64,000 nt of DNA from Bradyrhizobium sp. AZCC 1721 (GTDB lineage Bacteria > Pseudomonadota > Alphaproteobacteria > Rhizobiales > Xanthobacteraceae): the NCBI RefSeq assembly GCF_036924715.1, contig NZ_JAZHSB010000001.1:3711001-3775000 (forward strand). Direction: 5' to 3'. The notes beneath the pieces are model-generated. The model made no database searches and had not been told where the DNA came from. It was given only the letters and a program-made list of their open reading frames with translations. Below are positions 44,560 through 52,924 of the stretch, piece by piece. How positions within the stretch are numbered: position 1 is the first letter of the stretch; the number at the start of each line of letters is the position of its first letter. The position numbers were made by a program, and so were the translations under genes.

Positions 44560-44805
44560 TCACTGCTTGTGCCGATCAATTTCAAAGGTGAACTTCACCT
44601 GCAGAACCGGGCCGTCGTCGTCACGAACTTCGATTGCCATCTGGCGCCCCGCCCGGTCATGGTTCATTCTGACCGCGTCACGCGCCATGTCGGCCAGTGA
44701 GCGAGCGGCCTCTTCCTGCACCCGCTCAATATTAGGAAGCTCCAATCCTTCTTCGTCAGGGGCGAGATCGTCACCGTCTCTCAAATCGAAATAGTAGCGT
44801 CGCAT
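44560..44805 (-). CDS. DUF6894-like small protein
   Basis: About 81 residues: MRRYYFDLRDGDDLAPDEEG, LELPNIERVQEEAARSLADM, then MAIEVRDDDGPVLQVKFTFE. The RYYFDxRDGD start and the EEAARSLADMARDA helix are the known pattern of this rhizobial family. Its role is unknown. GGAAGG lies before the ATG at 44805; a GTG nine bases upstream is possible. Confidence 0.75.
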   Translation of the reverse strand: MRRYYFDLRDGDDLAPDEEGLELPNIERVQEEAARSLADMARDAVRMNHDRAGRQMAIEVRDDDGPVLQVKFTFEIDRHKQ

Positions 44806-44897
44806 AGGAACCACCTTCCCCCGAAGGTAGAACCATGAAACCCGAAAGTTGTTCGCTCACGTAAGCAGGCGGCCTAAAAGAACGAGGCCCGGCGTGC

Positions 44898-45098
44898 CTA
44901 GGTTGGCGCTCGCAGGCCCGGGGAGGTAAGCCACTGCTGAATGTTTACGGCTGTTTCGGCTTGCCGGGCTCGCCTGATAAGTCGCTCACGCGCGATACCT
45001 GGCGGAGTGCCGCGCGCTTCTTTTCGAAGGCGTTCCGCCTCCTCCATCAATCGCTGGTCTATTGAGGTCGTTTGTTTGAAACGGCGACGCTTCTGCAT
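44898..45098 (-). CDS. SPGL-family small protein, copy 2
   Basis: 66 residues: MQKRRRFKQTTSIDQRLMEE, RLIRRARQAETAVNIQQWLT, SPGLRAPT. The RRRFKQT start is shared with copy 4 at 61,681. Unknown function. Confidence 0.7.
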   Translation of the reverse strand: MQKRRRFKQTTSIDQRLMEEAERLRKEARGTPPGIARERLIRRARQAETAVNIQQWLTSPGLRAPT

Positions 45099-45314
45099 GC
45101 GCTGTTCCTTTCAGGGAAGGCGGGAGCGCAACTGGCGTTCTCGTCACCGATAATTGCCGGAGTACCTTGCGGTGATGTTCAAGAGCTTACGCTCTCTTTA
45201 ACGCCGCTGTCGGTTCACTAGTGGCCAGATGGCAAAATAGGAACAGGACACAAACCAGTTAGGAACGAAGTCCGTTTTCCTGAATTTGAGTCCGCGCTCA
45301 ATAAGGCGCGTACC

Positions 45315-45509
45315 ATGAACACCCCGGATCAGGACATCGTATTGCAGGCTATGGAGGATGCCAGGCGCATCCTCGGCGAATACATCGCGCCCGGCCCGAG
45401 CGATGCCACGAGAACGGTGCACCGGCTAATTGCTGTTCTCGATCGAGACGAAGTTGTCCACGCTCTGGATCGCATGAAACGGCGCCGGACCATGCGGCTC
45501 GTGGAATGA
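45315..45509 (+). CDS. conserved small hypothetical protein
   Basis: 64 residues: MNTPDQDIVLQAMEDARRIL, GEYIAPGPSDATRTVHRLIA, VLDRDEVVHALDRMKRRR. A helical protein recurring in Bradyrhizobium genomes. It is followed by a GC hairpin. Unknown function. Confidence 0.7.
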   Translation: MNTPDQDIVLQAMEDARRILGEYIAPGPSDATRTVHRLIAVLDRDEVVHALDRMKRRRTMRLVE

Positions 45510-45510
45510 A

Positions 45511-45544
45511 GCGGCCCCGGCAATACGCAACGCACCGGGGCCGC
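45511..45544 (+). terminator. GC hairpin after the 45.3 kb gene
   Basis: GCGGCCCCGG and CCGGGGCCGC pair perfectly over 10 bases with a 14-base loop, starting two bases after the stop of the small gene. Confidence 0.5.
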
Positions 45545-45740
45545 CGACCACTGGAGATTACCCCCGGCTAAGCTCTGGGGGACATGTAGCCAGGGGGTTA
45601 CAGAATAGGCCGCCATTGGGGGCGCGGTCTGTACGGCCGCTGACAAAAGGCAAGCCCGCCAGCGTGAACCGGCGGCCCTTGCACCGAAGCCGGTTCGAGG
45701 ATTGGATGACCTCCGAGCAGACCGATCGGGAGTAAAGCCC

Positions 45741-47405
45741 ATGGTCAATGCGCTCGTCATCCGTCGCAATACCCAACTCGCAAAGGCCCAGAAGGCGCTC
45801 CGTGCCGCCCAGTACGTTCGAATGTCGACCGACTTTCAGCGATACTCGATCGAGAACCAGGCCGCCGCAATTGCCGCGTACGCTCAGCAACGCAAACTTA
45901 ATATCGTTCGGACTTACGTCGACGAAGGGCGCAGTGGTCTGAGGATCAAAGGACGTCCGGGCCTGACCGAACTGATCGAGGATGTTCAATCAGGAAATGC
46001 GGAATTCGACCACATCTTGGTCTACGACGTCAGCCGTTGGGGACGCTTCCAGGATGTCGACGAGAGCGCGCATTACGAGTTTGTCTGCAAGCGAAACGGC
46101 ATCAAGGTCGCCTATTGCGCTGAGCAGTTCGACAACGACGGAAGCCTTCTGTCAAGCATCTTCAAGAACATCAAACGTGTGATGGCGGCTGAGTATAGCC
46201 GAGAGCTTGGTGTGAAAGTGCACACTGGTCAGAGTCGAGTCGCAGGCCTCGGATATCGCGTTGGTGGCCCTCTTACGTTCGGGCTCCGCAGGGAGCTAGT
46301 AGATGAGCGCGCGTGTTCGAAAGGCAGGCTTACGAAAGGAGAGCGCAAGGCCTTGCATACGGATCGCGTGCGGCTTCAGCCCGGACCCGATGAGGAAACC
46401 GTCGTCGTCAGGCGGATATTTCATCAGTTTGTAGTCGAGCGAAAATCGTACAGCCAAATCACCCGGGAGCTCAATCGGGCGAAGATCACCAATCAGGGGC
46501 GACCCTGGACCGGCGCCATGATCCGCATCCTTCTCATGAATGAAAACTATATCGGCAATATCGTTTACAACCGCACCACGCGACCCATTGGGCAGAAGCT
46601 GATGAGCAATCCTCAAGATCGGTGGGTTCGAGGCCTGGCAGTTATCGATCCGATCGTCGATCCCAATCTTTTTGCACGCGCACAAAAAATCATGGCCGAG
46701 CGGCGCATCCAGATCCCAGAAGATCAGATGTTGCTGAGGCTCCGAACGACTCTCCATCGCAAGGGAAAACTGAGTTGGACCATCATCAACAACACGCCCG
46801 GGCTTCCCTCTGCCGGGACATACGCCGAGCATTTCGGATCGTTGCGAAAAGTCTACGCTCTGCTCGGGTATGATCCCTCGCGCGGCTGCGACTGGATAGA
46901 TCCTCGCGTTTTTTGGGCCGACGTTTTGACAAAGCATGCCACGCAAGCGGCCGACGCACTAAGGACCGAACAGAGAGTTAAGGCGGTCGTCGAGCAGAGT
47001 CGCGCCGGCTTAAAGGTGAACAGGAAGCTCAAGATCACCTTCCTGGTGGCGCGACGACTGCCAAAGAGAGGCCCAAACGAATTGCCGCACTGGAGAGCCT
47101 TCCGCGGGAAAACATCCGCCGGGATTCTGGTCGTACTTCGACTAAACGAACTCAACAAGGCCGTTAAGGATTATCTGGTGATACCTGCTTCATGGGGAAC
47201 GGGAACCGGGGCTTGGGTAACGCTTTCGGATTTGGCTTTGGCCCGTGAAAAGGCCGTGCGCATCGATAGCTTGGATGAGGTGATCCGAGATATCAAAACC
47301 CGACTGACAGCGTCCAACCACGTCGCGCCAACCAGGCCAACGCTAAAGAACAAACGAAGGAAGCGAGGCCGAACCAAAACCAGGAGCGGCCGCGCGCGGC
47401 GCTGA
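45741..47405 (+). CDS. large serine recombinase
   Basis: 554 residues. The resolvase domain starts AAQYVRMSTDFQRYSIENQ with nucleophile S29, then YVDEGRSGLRIKGRPGL and LVYDVSRWGRF. The recombinase domain is at about 190-310 (FVVERKSYSQITRELNRAKI, NENYIGNIVYNRT). The usual zinc ribbon is not seen; the C-terminal half instead has an uncharacterised region and a very basic tail (KNKRRKRGRTKTRSGRARR). Large serine recombinases integrate phages and islands. It lies 10.4 kb from the broken tRNA, so its att site is not proven. GGGAG precedes the ATG at 45741. Confidence 0.88.
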   Translation: MVNALVIRRNTQLAKAQKALRAAQYVRMSTDFQRYSIENQAAAIAAYAQQRKLNIVRTYVDEGRSGLRIKGRPGLTELIEDVQSGNAEFDHILVYDVSRWGRFQDVDESAHYEFVCKRNGIKVAYCAEQFDNDGSLLSSIFKNIKRVMAAEYSRELGVKVHTGQSRVAGLGYRVGGPLTFGLRRELVDERACSKGRLTKGERKALHTDRVRLQPGPDEETVVVRRIFHQFVVERKSYSQITRELNRAKITNQGRPWTGAMIRILLMNENYIGNIVYNRTTRPIGQKLMSNPQDRWVRGLAVIDPIVDPNLFARAQKIMAERRIQIPEDQMLLRLRTTLHRKGKLSWTIINNTPGLPSAGTYAEHFGSLRKVYALLGYDPSRGCDWIDPRVFWADVLTKHATQAADALRTEQRVKAVVEQSRAGLKVNRKLKITFLVARRLPKRGPNELPHWRAFRGKTSAGILVVLRLNELNKAVKDYLVIPASWGTGTGAWVTLSDLALAREKAVRIDSLDEVIRDIKTRLTASNHVAPTRPTLKNKRRKRGRTKTRSGRARR

Positions 47406-47508
47406 CAGATCGCAGATAGAGATAAGCGCCGATCAGCCTGCCGTAATTTCTTCTGAAATCGCCGTTGAGCTTCGAGATCTCTATAAGCTCGGAAGATTGA
47501 TCGGACAT
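47293..47508 (-). CDS. possible tail-anchored small protein overlapping the recombinase 3' end
   Basis: 71 residues: MSDQSSELIEISKLNGDFRR, then SWFWFGLASFVCSLALAWLA near the C-terminus as one membrane helix. AGGAGG, a perfect ribosome site, lies seven bases before the ATG. It overlaps the opposite-strand recombinase by 113 bases. The ribosome site is the main support. Confidence 0.5.
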   Translation of the reverse strand: MSDQSSELIEISKLNGDFRRNYGRLIGAYLYLRSVSAARGRSWFWFGLASFVCSLALAWLARRGWTLSVGF

Positions 47509-47866
47509 AAAGAAGCCTCCTGAAAATAGCAGGCTCCCTATAAACAACTGATTTGCCCGACAAGTCAATTGTCATTTCTGATTTTCAGAAGCCGAAAAGC
47601 TTCTGGCGTGCAGCACTTCTCAAGTTGCGACACTCTGTTTAGGCCCGACATTCAAGGGCAGCTTGATGGTTTTGGCTTGCTGGCTGCCATCACGCTTGTA
47701 TTCTGTTTGTTTCAATCCGCGCGTATGGCATTGCCAACAGGAATCGCGCTTTCGACTCCGAACGATGGTGGTTCCCGATCTACAAAGCCTTCGCGATGTA
47801 GGCTGCCGCGCGTGCCGATCTCATAGCCGCGCGGGAGGCAGAGGACCATGAGATCGCGGCGGCCGT
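47509..47866. other. gene-free stretch after the recombinase
   Basis: About 360 bases. Frames on both strands lack ribosome sites or family features. It could hold the recombinase-associated attachment site, but no repeat marks it. Confidence 0.35.
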
Positions 47867-48490
47867 TCAGGGAGAAGCCGTCGGCCGCCAACTAAGCGAT
47901 ACGCCGTAGACGCTCATGTCTTGTCCCGCGAAGAGGCCGGATTTCACCATAATTCGCACGTAGTAGAAATTTTTATCAATATTCGGTATCGATCCGGTTT
48001 CGCTGCATTTCCCTGCATCGGTCGCGATCTGAAACGAACCGTTGGACTGGACTGCGCACTTTGATGTTTCAGCTCCTGTCTCCTTCGATACTTCGATGAA
48101 CTCAGCTGTCGCAATCCCCCTGAAAAATTGATCCAGACGCGCCGCCGCCTGTGTGTCTCGGGCTTCCGTAGGTTCGGGGGTCCCGCCGCCCTTATAGGTT
48201 ATTTCGATATGGGTAACGGGACGACCTATCGAGGTGGGCCCCGCGCAATAGAGCGTGACAGTATTGCCAGCCGTGGCGGTAACAGCACCAGCGGTGACAA
48301 CAAGACCTGACGCGCTCACTGGTACGCAGCCTACGGCGCTTGTAGACCAGAGTGAATAGGCGTGCGCATAGGGATGAAAGCACATGCACGTTGCAGCAAT
48401 GACAGCCACTCCCATCAAACGCCTCGACTGCATAATTCCCACCCTTGAGAACAAAGCCATAAGGCTCGTTAGGGATACTATCCGTGTCAT
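47867..48490 (-). CDS. secreted hypothetical protein
   Basis: 207 residues with an internal signal (RRLMGVAVIAATCMCFHPYA, cleaved near HAYS). The mature part is beta-rich with spaced Cys (VGCVPVSASGLVV, VTLYCAGPTSIGRP, KNFYYVRIMVKSG). GGGAGG lies before the ATG at 48490, so the long N-terminus is used. It looks like an exported adhesin- or envelope-type protein, with no family recognised. Confidence 0.65.
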   Translation of the reverse strand: MTRIVSLTSLMALFSRVGIMQSRRLMGVAVIAATCMCFHPYAHAYSLWSTSAVGCVPVSASGLVVTAGAVTATAGNTVTLYCAGPTSIGRPVTHIEITYKGGGTPEPTEARDTQAAARLDQFFRGIATAEFIEVSKETGAETSKCAVQSNGSFQIATDAGKCSETGSIPNIDKNFYYVRIMVKSGLFAGQDMSVYGVSLSWRPTASP

Positions 48491-48597
48491 GAGGACCTCC
48501 CGGTTGGATCATCTCACCAGCGTCCTTTGTAAGTCACTCCTCGAATGAAGACGGTGAACAAGGTCACACTCATCAAAAAAGAGCCCCGCCTAAAACT

Positions 48598-48715
48598 ATG
48601 GAACACGACAAGATCATTTGTTTAGATATCGAGACTGTTCCGGACCGCACGCTTATTCCCGAATGGGAGCGAGGGAAAGTTCCTGCCCAGCCTATCTGGC
48701 ATCGGATCGAAATCG
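48598..48715 (+). pseudogene. N-terminal fragment of a PolB-like 3'-5' exonuclease
   Basis: MEHDKIICLDIETVPDRTLI then PEWERGKVPAQPIWHRI resembles the first strand and DxE motif of predicted 3'-5' exonucleases (the acidic pair DIE). After about 40 residues the similarity stops and the frame runs into unrelated sequence. The fragment abuts phage tail DNA on the other strand. Confidence 0.5.
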
Positions 48716-48728
48716 ACGACGTGCGCGC

Positions 48729-49016
48729 TTACTTTTTGACCAGCACGATGGTCCAGTCGTCGATCGTGCCGGAGCCATCGGCCGCGACGGAGGTGGTGAC
48801 GAGCGCGCCGGGCGAATAGCTGTCAATCCGAAGAAGCATCGCATTGGCTGGATCGGACGTCTGGTAGCCCAGCACGTACTGGTCAGCCTCGAATGCCTTG
48901 CCGGCCTCGACCGCAAAGGTCCTGGCGCCGGTGCCGATCGCAACGTTCGACGTCGACGTCGCCGTTTGCTGATCGCTGATGACATCGCCCTGACGGCGGA
49001 ACGCCTTCAGGCTAAT
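48729..49016 (-). pseudogene. C-terminal remnant of a phage tail-type structural protein
   Basis: The minus frame reads TSTSNVAIGTGARTFAVEAG, KAFEADQYVLGYQTSDPANA, then GSGTIDDWTIVLVKK and a stop. The TSTSxVAIGTGxxTF repeat unit is typical of phage tail or head fibres. There is no start codon; an in-frame stop precedes it. It is a truncated end. Confidence 0.6.
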
Positions 49017-49031
49017 CGTAATGGACGCACA

Positions 49032-49774
49032 TCAGGCCGAAACCGTCCGCGCCTTGTGAATTTTGGTGCGCGCGCGGATTATCTCGATGCCGTTGACGCG
49101 CTCGCCGGTCAAGATCCTGGCCTCGAATCCCCGGCGCTCTTCCTCTGACGTTGCAGAAGAAGCCAACTCCGTAAGGACACGCCAGCCGACATTGCGGAAA
49201 ATCTCGGGTCGCTTGCCGTATCGCCGAGCCACCCGCATCATCTCGGTGACGTCGCTTGAGTCGTCAATGTCGAACTGCTTGCGAACGGCCCACCCGAATT
49301 GCTTATTGCCCGGAATGGCGTCGCGTAGCGCCGCAAGCTTGCGGCCGAGATCAATCTTCTTTTCGACGACACGCGAGATGAGCGCCCGACGCTCACGCTT
49401 TGCTTCCTCTGTCAGCTCTTGCCTCCCCTTCTTCGAAGCTGCTGGCAGAGACGGCGGGGAGAGAAGCCTTCGCACCTTATTACGGACCACGGCACTGACG
49501 ATGCTCTCGACTGCGGTCAGCCTGAAGTACTCCAGCGCCCGCATCGTCTCTAAAATTCCGACGAGATTTATCCGATCGAAGGCCTCAATCAGTTCAAGCT
49601 CGCGGCCCGCAAACTCATCCCCACAAACGTCCGCGACCGCACTAACGAACGGTTCGCGAAATGCAGCCTCATTGCCCTCGATTCCAGGATGCAGCGACAG
49701 GTGAGCACGACTCGGCCGCGGCCATCCACACCAAACTGCCGGCCGCGGTAGATTGTGCGTTGGGATGTGTCCAT
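49032..49774 (-). pseudogene. frameshifted hypothetical gene
   Basis: One frame starts MDTSQRTIYRGRQFGVDGRG then RVVLT at about 49,774. It appears to continue in another frame as LSLHPGIEGNEAAFREPFVS, ELIEAFDRINLVGILETMRA, then a charged helical body with KKIDLGRKLAALRDAIPGNK. The shift is near 49,690-49,705. The body resembles DUF3102-like proteins of plasmids and phages. If the shift is real, a shorter protein could still start at the ATG at 49544. Confidence 0.5.
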
Positions 49775-49875
49775 GACCTCGCCATCGGCTGGTGGTGCCT
49801 CGATTGCGACGAGGGCAATGTGCAGAGGGCGCCTAGACTGGTCGGTCCAGTGTTGTGATGCTTTGAGGTGCCAAC

Positions 49876-50061
49876 ATGGAACAGTCGCTTGAAGTCCGCA
49901 CGCAGCGCCTTTTGCAGATCTCGATCGATCTTCACAACCAAATGGCGGAAACTCAGAAACTGAGAGAGATGGTGCGATCAGCCGAGGCTGCAGAGCGCCG
50001 CCAAGAGCCGGCCCATCCTGTCATCATCGCGCAGCCCGTCGGCAATGAGTTGCACGTCTAA
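49876..50061 (+). CDS. small hypothetical protein, RTQRL family, copy 2
   Basis: 61 residues: MEQSLEVRTQRLLQISIDLH, NQMAETQKLREMVRSAEAAE. Paralogue of the 41,828 gene; the N-terminal 40 residues align well and the tails differ. Intact frame, although its neighbour is broken. Confidence 0.6.
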   Translation: MEQSLEVRTQRLLQISIDLHNQMAETQKLREMVRSAEAAERRQEPAHPVIIAQPVGNELHV

Positions 50062-50070
50062 GTAAGCGGA

Positions 50071-50255
50071 CTAGCGATTGCGAGCCTTCGTCGGCCCGAC
50101 ATCGCTCGACGGCTGATCGAGCATTTGCAATATATGCTCGATCTCGGCCTTCTTGGCCTTCAGTCTCTCGCTAAGGACATCCTGCATCGTTTCGCGGAGC
50201 TCAAACACTCATCGATCGTCATGGATTCCCACTGAGATTCCCATTCGCTCTTCAT
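50071..50255 (-). pseudogene. H-NS-like stub, copy 2, frameshifted
   Basis: Compared with the intact copy at 42,007-42,198, one base is missing at about 50,207 (GAGCTGTTTGAG became GAGTGTTTGAG on the coding strand). The start codon and both ends are otherwise kept. Confidence 0.75.
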
Positions 50256-50507
50256 GATGCGCTGCCACGATCATGAATCTTATCGGATCAAGGATGTATC
50301 GAAGAACAAGCAATTCAAAGAGCCAACGCACGGAATCCGGCAAATCCCCGAGAGATTCTTGAACTGTATTTGCCGAAAACACTTGAACCGTGTTCGATGA
50401 GAGCAGTTCCGCGGCTAATGTGACTTTCTCAGCAGAATTGCGGATGCGATGAAGTGCGAACAGAAAGATCACCTTCGGCGAAGTGCGTAGTTGTACCCGA
50501 GGCGATA

Positions 50508-51488
50508 TCAAAACTGACGAGCGTCTCTAGCCGCCTCAAAGGCCGCGTTGATCCTTCGTGTCTCTTGATTTGCAAGGTCTTTTATTTTCTGCCCACGCCC
50601 CTCGAAGTTATCGGGGTGATATTGCTTCATTGCCTCGCGATACGCTGCTTTGATTTGATCTACAGTCGCATCCACACCAATATTCAAAACGGTATGCCAA
50701 TCCTCTGCCGGTTCAGCCTGCCCCCCAACATCCCACTCAGTCGCCTCCTCGTTGACCGTTTCCCGCGCATCGGCGTCCAGTTTCGCGAGAAATGCGGCAC
50801 GCTCCTCATATTTTGCCGAATAATTTGATTCAGCCATTTTCGTTCGCATCGTAACGAAGTAGGCTATTCCGTACCCTAGAGCGCCCACGATGAAGCCAGC
50901 GATTAGCCCAGGCTTTGCGTTGTAAGGATTCGCGACGACCACATTTGATGCCAAGTCACCAATTCCAGTTGTCAAAGAAGCAAATAGAGCTAAGCACAAA
51001 CCGATTGCGCCTACCCAATTGGATACATTCGCCGCCTTGGGCCTCGCCCACTTTTTCACCTGATTATAATATTTTCTCTTAAGAGCTTGCCTTCTTTCTT
51101 CGTAGGTGATTCTAAGAGATTGGTATTCGAAGATCTTGCTAGCAGCATCATCCAGGGCCGCATTGAGTGCTCGCCCAAGCGATTTGCGCTTGTCGAAGCG
51201 CGTTCCATTGCTTTTACTGGTTAGCGAAAGCCCGTTGCTCGCGCCAGTTCTGTAAAAATTGGTGACTTCTTCCGAAAGCACGGCCAGCACATCGTCGATC
51301 TGCTTAAGGAGATTTTCGAGATTTGGATCTACAAGCTCGTCAGGATCTGGGAAATCGTCGCGACCCGTCGAGCTGATCGCTGTGCTCGCCAAAACCAAGG
51401 CCGGTGCAGCGACGAAGGCTAAAGTCAGAAGCAGACGGATCGCGAAATAAAGCGCGACAAGACCAAAGATAAGGAATCCCACTATCAA
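50508..51488 (-). CDS. membrane protein with a C-terminal J domain
   Basis: 326 residues. The N-terminal helix (FLIFGLVALYFAIRLLLTLA) and two helices near 165-220 place most of it in the membrane. From about residue 262 a J domain follows: WHTVLNIGVDATVDQIKAAY then YHPDNFEG with the HPD motif, and RRINAAFEAARDA. J domains recruit DnaK. Membrane type III J-proteins are usually tied to a local machine, unknown here. The start is a TTG at 51488 or a GTG at 51482. Confidence 0.8.
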   Translation of the reverse strand: MIVGFLIFGLVALYFAIRLLLTLAFVAAPALVLASTAISSTGRDDFPDPDELVDPNLENLLKQIDDVLAVLSEEVTNFYRTGASNGLSLTSKSNGTRFDKRKSLGRALNAALDDAASKIFEYQSLRITYEERRQALKRKYYNQVKKWARPKAANVSNWVGAIGLCLALFASLTTGIGDLASNVVVANPYNAKPGLIAGFIVGALGYGIAYFVTMRTKMAESNYSAKYEERAAFLAKLDADARETVNEEATEWDVGGQAEPAEDWHTVLNIGVDATVDQIKAAYREAMKQYHPDNFEGRGQKIKDLANQETRRINAAFEAARDARQF

Positions 51489-51489
51489 C

Positions 51490-51720
51490 CTATTTTGTGA
51501 CGGCCATGCCGATAACGAGAATGGTAACGAAGTAGAAAATAGCGCTGTAGTAGTAGGTCATGAGTTGGCTTCGAGCCTGGCGCGCTGATTCCGAGGCCCT
51601 TCCCCTTGCGGGAAACATGTACAGCACCCACTGGAAAACCAAACCGGGTAGCAAAAACCACTTGGCGGGATGGTCGAAAGATAACTGGGGAAGATTTTCT
51701 TGCTTCCAGACCATTTGCAA
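51490..51720 (-). CDS. small two-helix membrane protein upstream of the J-domain gene
   Basis: About 76 residues: WKQENLPQLSFDHPAKWFLL, PGLVFQWVLYMFPARGR, then TYYYSAIFYFVTILVIGMAV. It has two hydrophobic segments. GGAG lies seven bases before a TTG at 51720, and an ATG follows at 51714. Its stop is one base before the J-domain gene start, so the two are probably co-translated. The frame stays open further upstream without support. Confidence 0.5.
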   Translation of the reverse strand: MQMVWKQENLPQLSFDHPAKWFLLPGLVFQWVLYMFPARGRASESARQARSQLMTYYYSAIFYFVTILVIGMAVTK

Positions 51721-52004
51721 CTCGCTGCTCCGCGATTTCCGAATCTTTGCACACCACCTGAGTATGACATCAATACTTAGGTTGAAAGTCCACTCGCCTT
51801 TCCGTGGAACTCGGGAGCGTGATGTCAGCCGTGCGAATGGTGGGCCCCAACACACGGAACTCGCAGCCTCACCCTGCCCTCTGCATTTTTCGCCCCGTCT
51901 GTGCGTCGATCCCGCGTTTTTAAAGCGCCTCTCGCGGGGCACGACAGCCGCTTAAGCTCGGCTCAGGACCGGCATAGCGCCGCCTCGCGCGCGAAACAAC
52001 CTCG

Positions 52005-52599
52005 TCCTTTCAACGACCTGCACTCGCGTCAGCATGACGAAGAAGTCCAGTTTTACGCCTTCGACATGCTGGCGAGCGACGGCGACGATATCCGGAAACT
52101 GCCGCTGAGCATGCGAAAGACTAGCCTAGCGAGGCTCCTCGCGCGGCGAGTGGATGGGCATCTGCTGAGTGACTTTGAACAGGGAGAGATCGGCCCAGAC
52201 TTGTTCAGGCATGCTCCCCCGATGGGGCTTGAGGGGCTTGTGTCCAAGCGCGCTGATATCGTAGCGGACGCTCACCCGATTGCGTCAAGACGCTGACCAT
52301 CGCGGGCTTTGCACTGGACGGCAACGATTGGGATAGCATCTATGTCGGCCGCCGCAAAGGCGATAACCTGATCTATGCTGGCAAGGTAGACCATGGCTTT
52401 GACAAGAAATCATCCGCCGAGCTGCGCAAGCGCCTGACGCCACTGATCCGAAAAACCCAGCCCTATACCAGCGGATCGCGCACAAGGGCATCTGGGTTGA
52501 GCCAGAATTGCTCGCTCGCCGAGATCGAGTACCGAGCCAAATCGGGTGAAGGCAAGGTGCGCCATCCTTTCTTGAGAGGCCTTCGGGAGGACCTTTGAT
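52005..52599 (+). pseudogene. decayed LigD-type ATP-dependent DNA ligase
   Basis: Pieces in three frames. RPFNDLHSRQHDEEVQFYAF and GLEGLVSKRAD lie in one. YRSGRSPDCVKTLTIAGFAL and YAGKVDHGFDKK lie in the next. QRIAHKGIWVEPELLA lies in a third, and the frame returns at EIEYRAKSGEGKVRHPF. The start and the catalytic Lys region are missing. At least three indels break it. The stop overlaps the next gene (TGATG). Confidence 0.8.
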
Positions 52600-52789
52600 G
52601 GACGATTTCGATCGCTTCTGGGAATGCGCAAACAAGCCGCTCGACAGCAGGCTGACGATCCCGGCCGACATTCATCACACGGTCACGTCGCTACCGCCGG
52701 AAGCGCGGCACGACCGTGCCAAGTTCAATGAGGCCCTGCGAATGGTACAAGAGACCGCCGGCGGAAATTCCGCGCTACACCGGCCGTAA
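52598..52789 (+). CDS. conserved small hypothetical protein
   Basis: 63 residues: MDDFDRFWECANKPLDSRLT, IPADIHHTVTSLPPEARHDR. Familiar from Bradyrhizobium genomes. GGGAGG lies seven bases before the ATG. It was coupled to the ligase that is now decayed, but its own ribosome site is strong. Confidence 0.65.
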   Translation: MDDFDRFWECANKPLDSRLTIPADIHHTVTSLPPEARHDRAKFNEALRMVQETAGGNSALHRP

Positions 52790-52924
52790 CTCGGACAGAC
52801 GAGTGCGCCTCGGCCCGCCGTCGGACCACTGGGGACGAGTGGTGTGGCCGGTGGTCGCAACAATGGCGAGGAACATCCGCAAGCGCCGACCATTTAACTG
52901 GGGCGCTACCAGAGGAACGGATTC

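Larger units (their letters stand above)
49855..50490. repeat. duplicated module, copy 2
   Basis: A second copy of the 41.8 kb module with the same gene order and orientation. Its H-NS-like stub is broken. Copy 2 differs by point changes and small indels, so the duplication is not recent. Confidence 0.8.

Noticed and set aside
44356..44700. A 114-codon plus-strand frame over the hairpin pair
   Set aside because: Antisense to the DUF6894-like gene and made of hairpin sequence.
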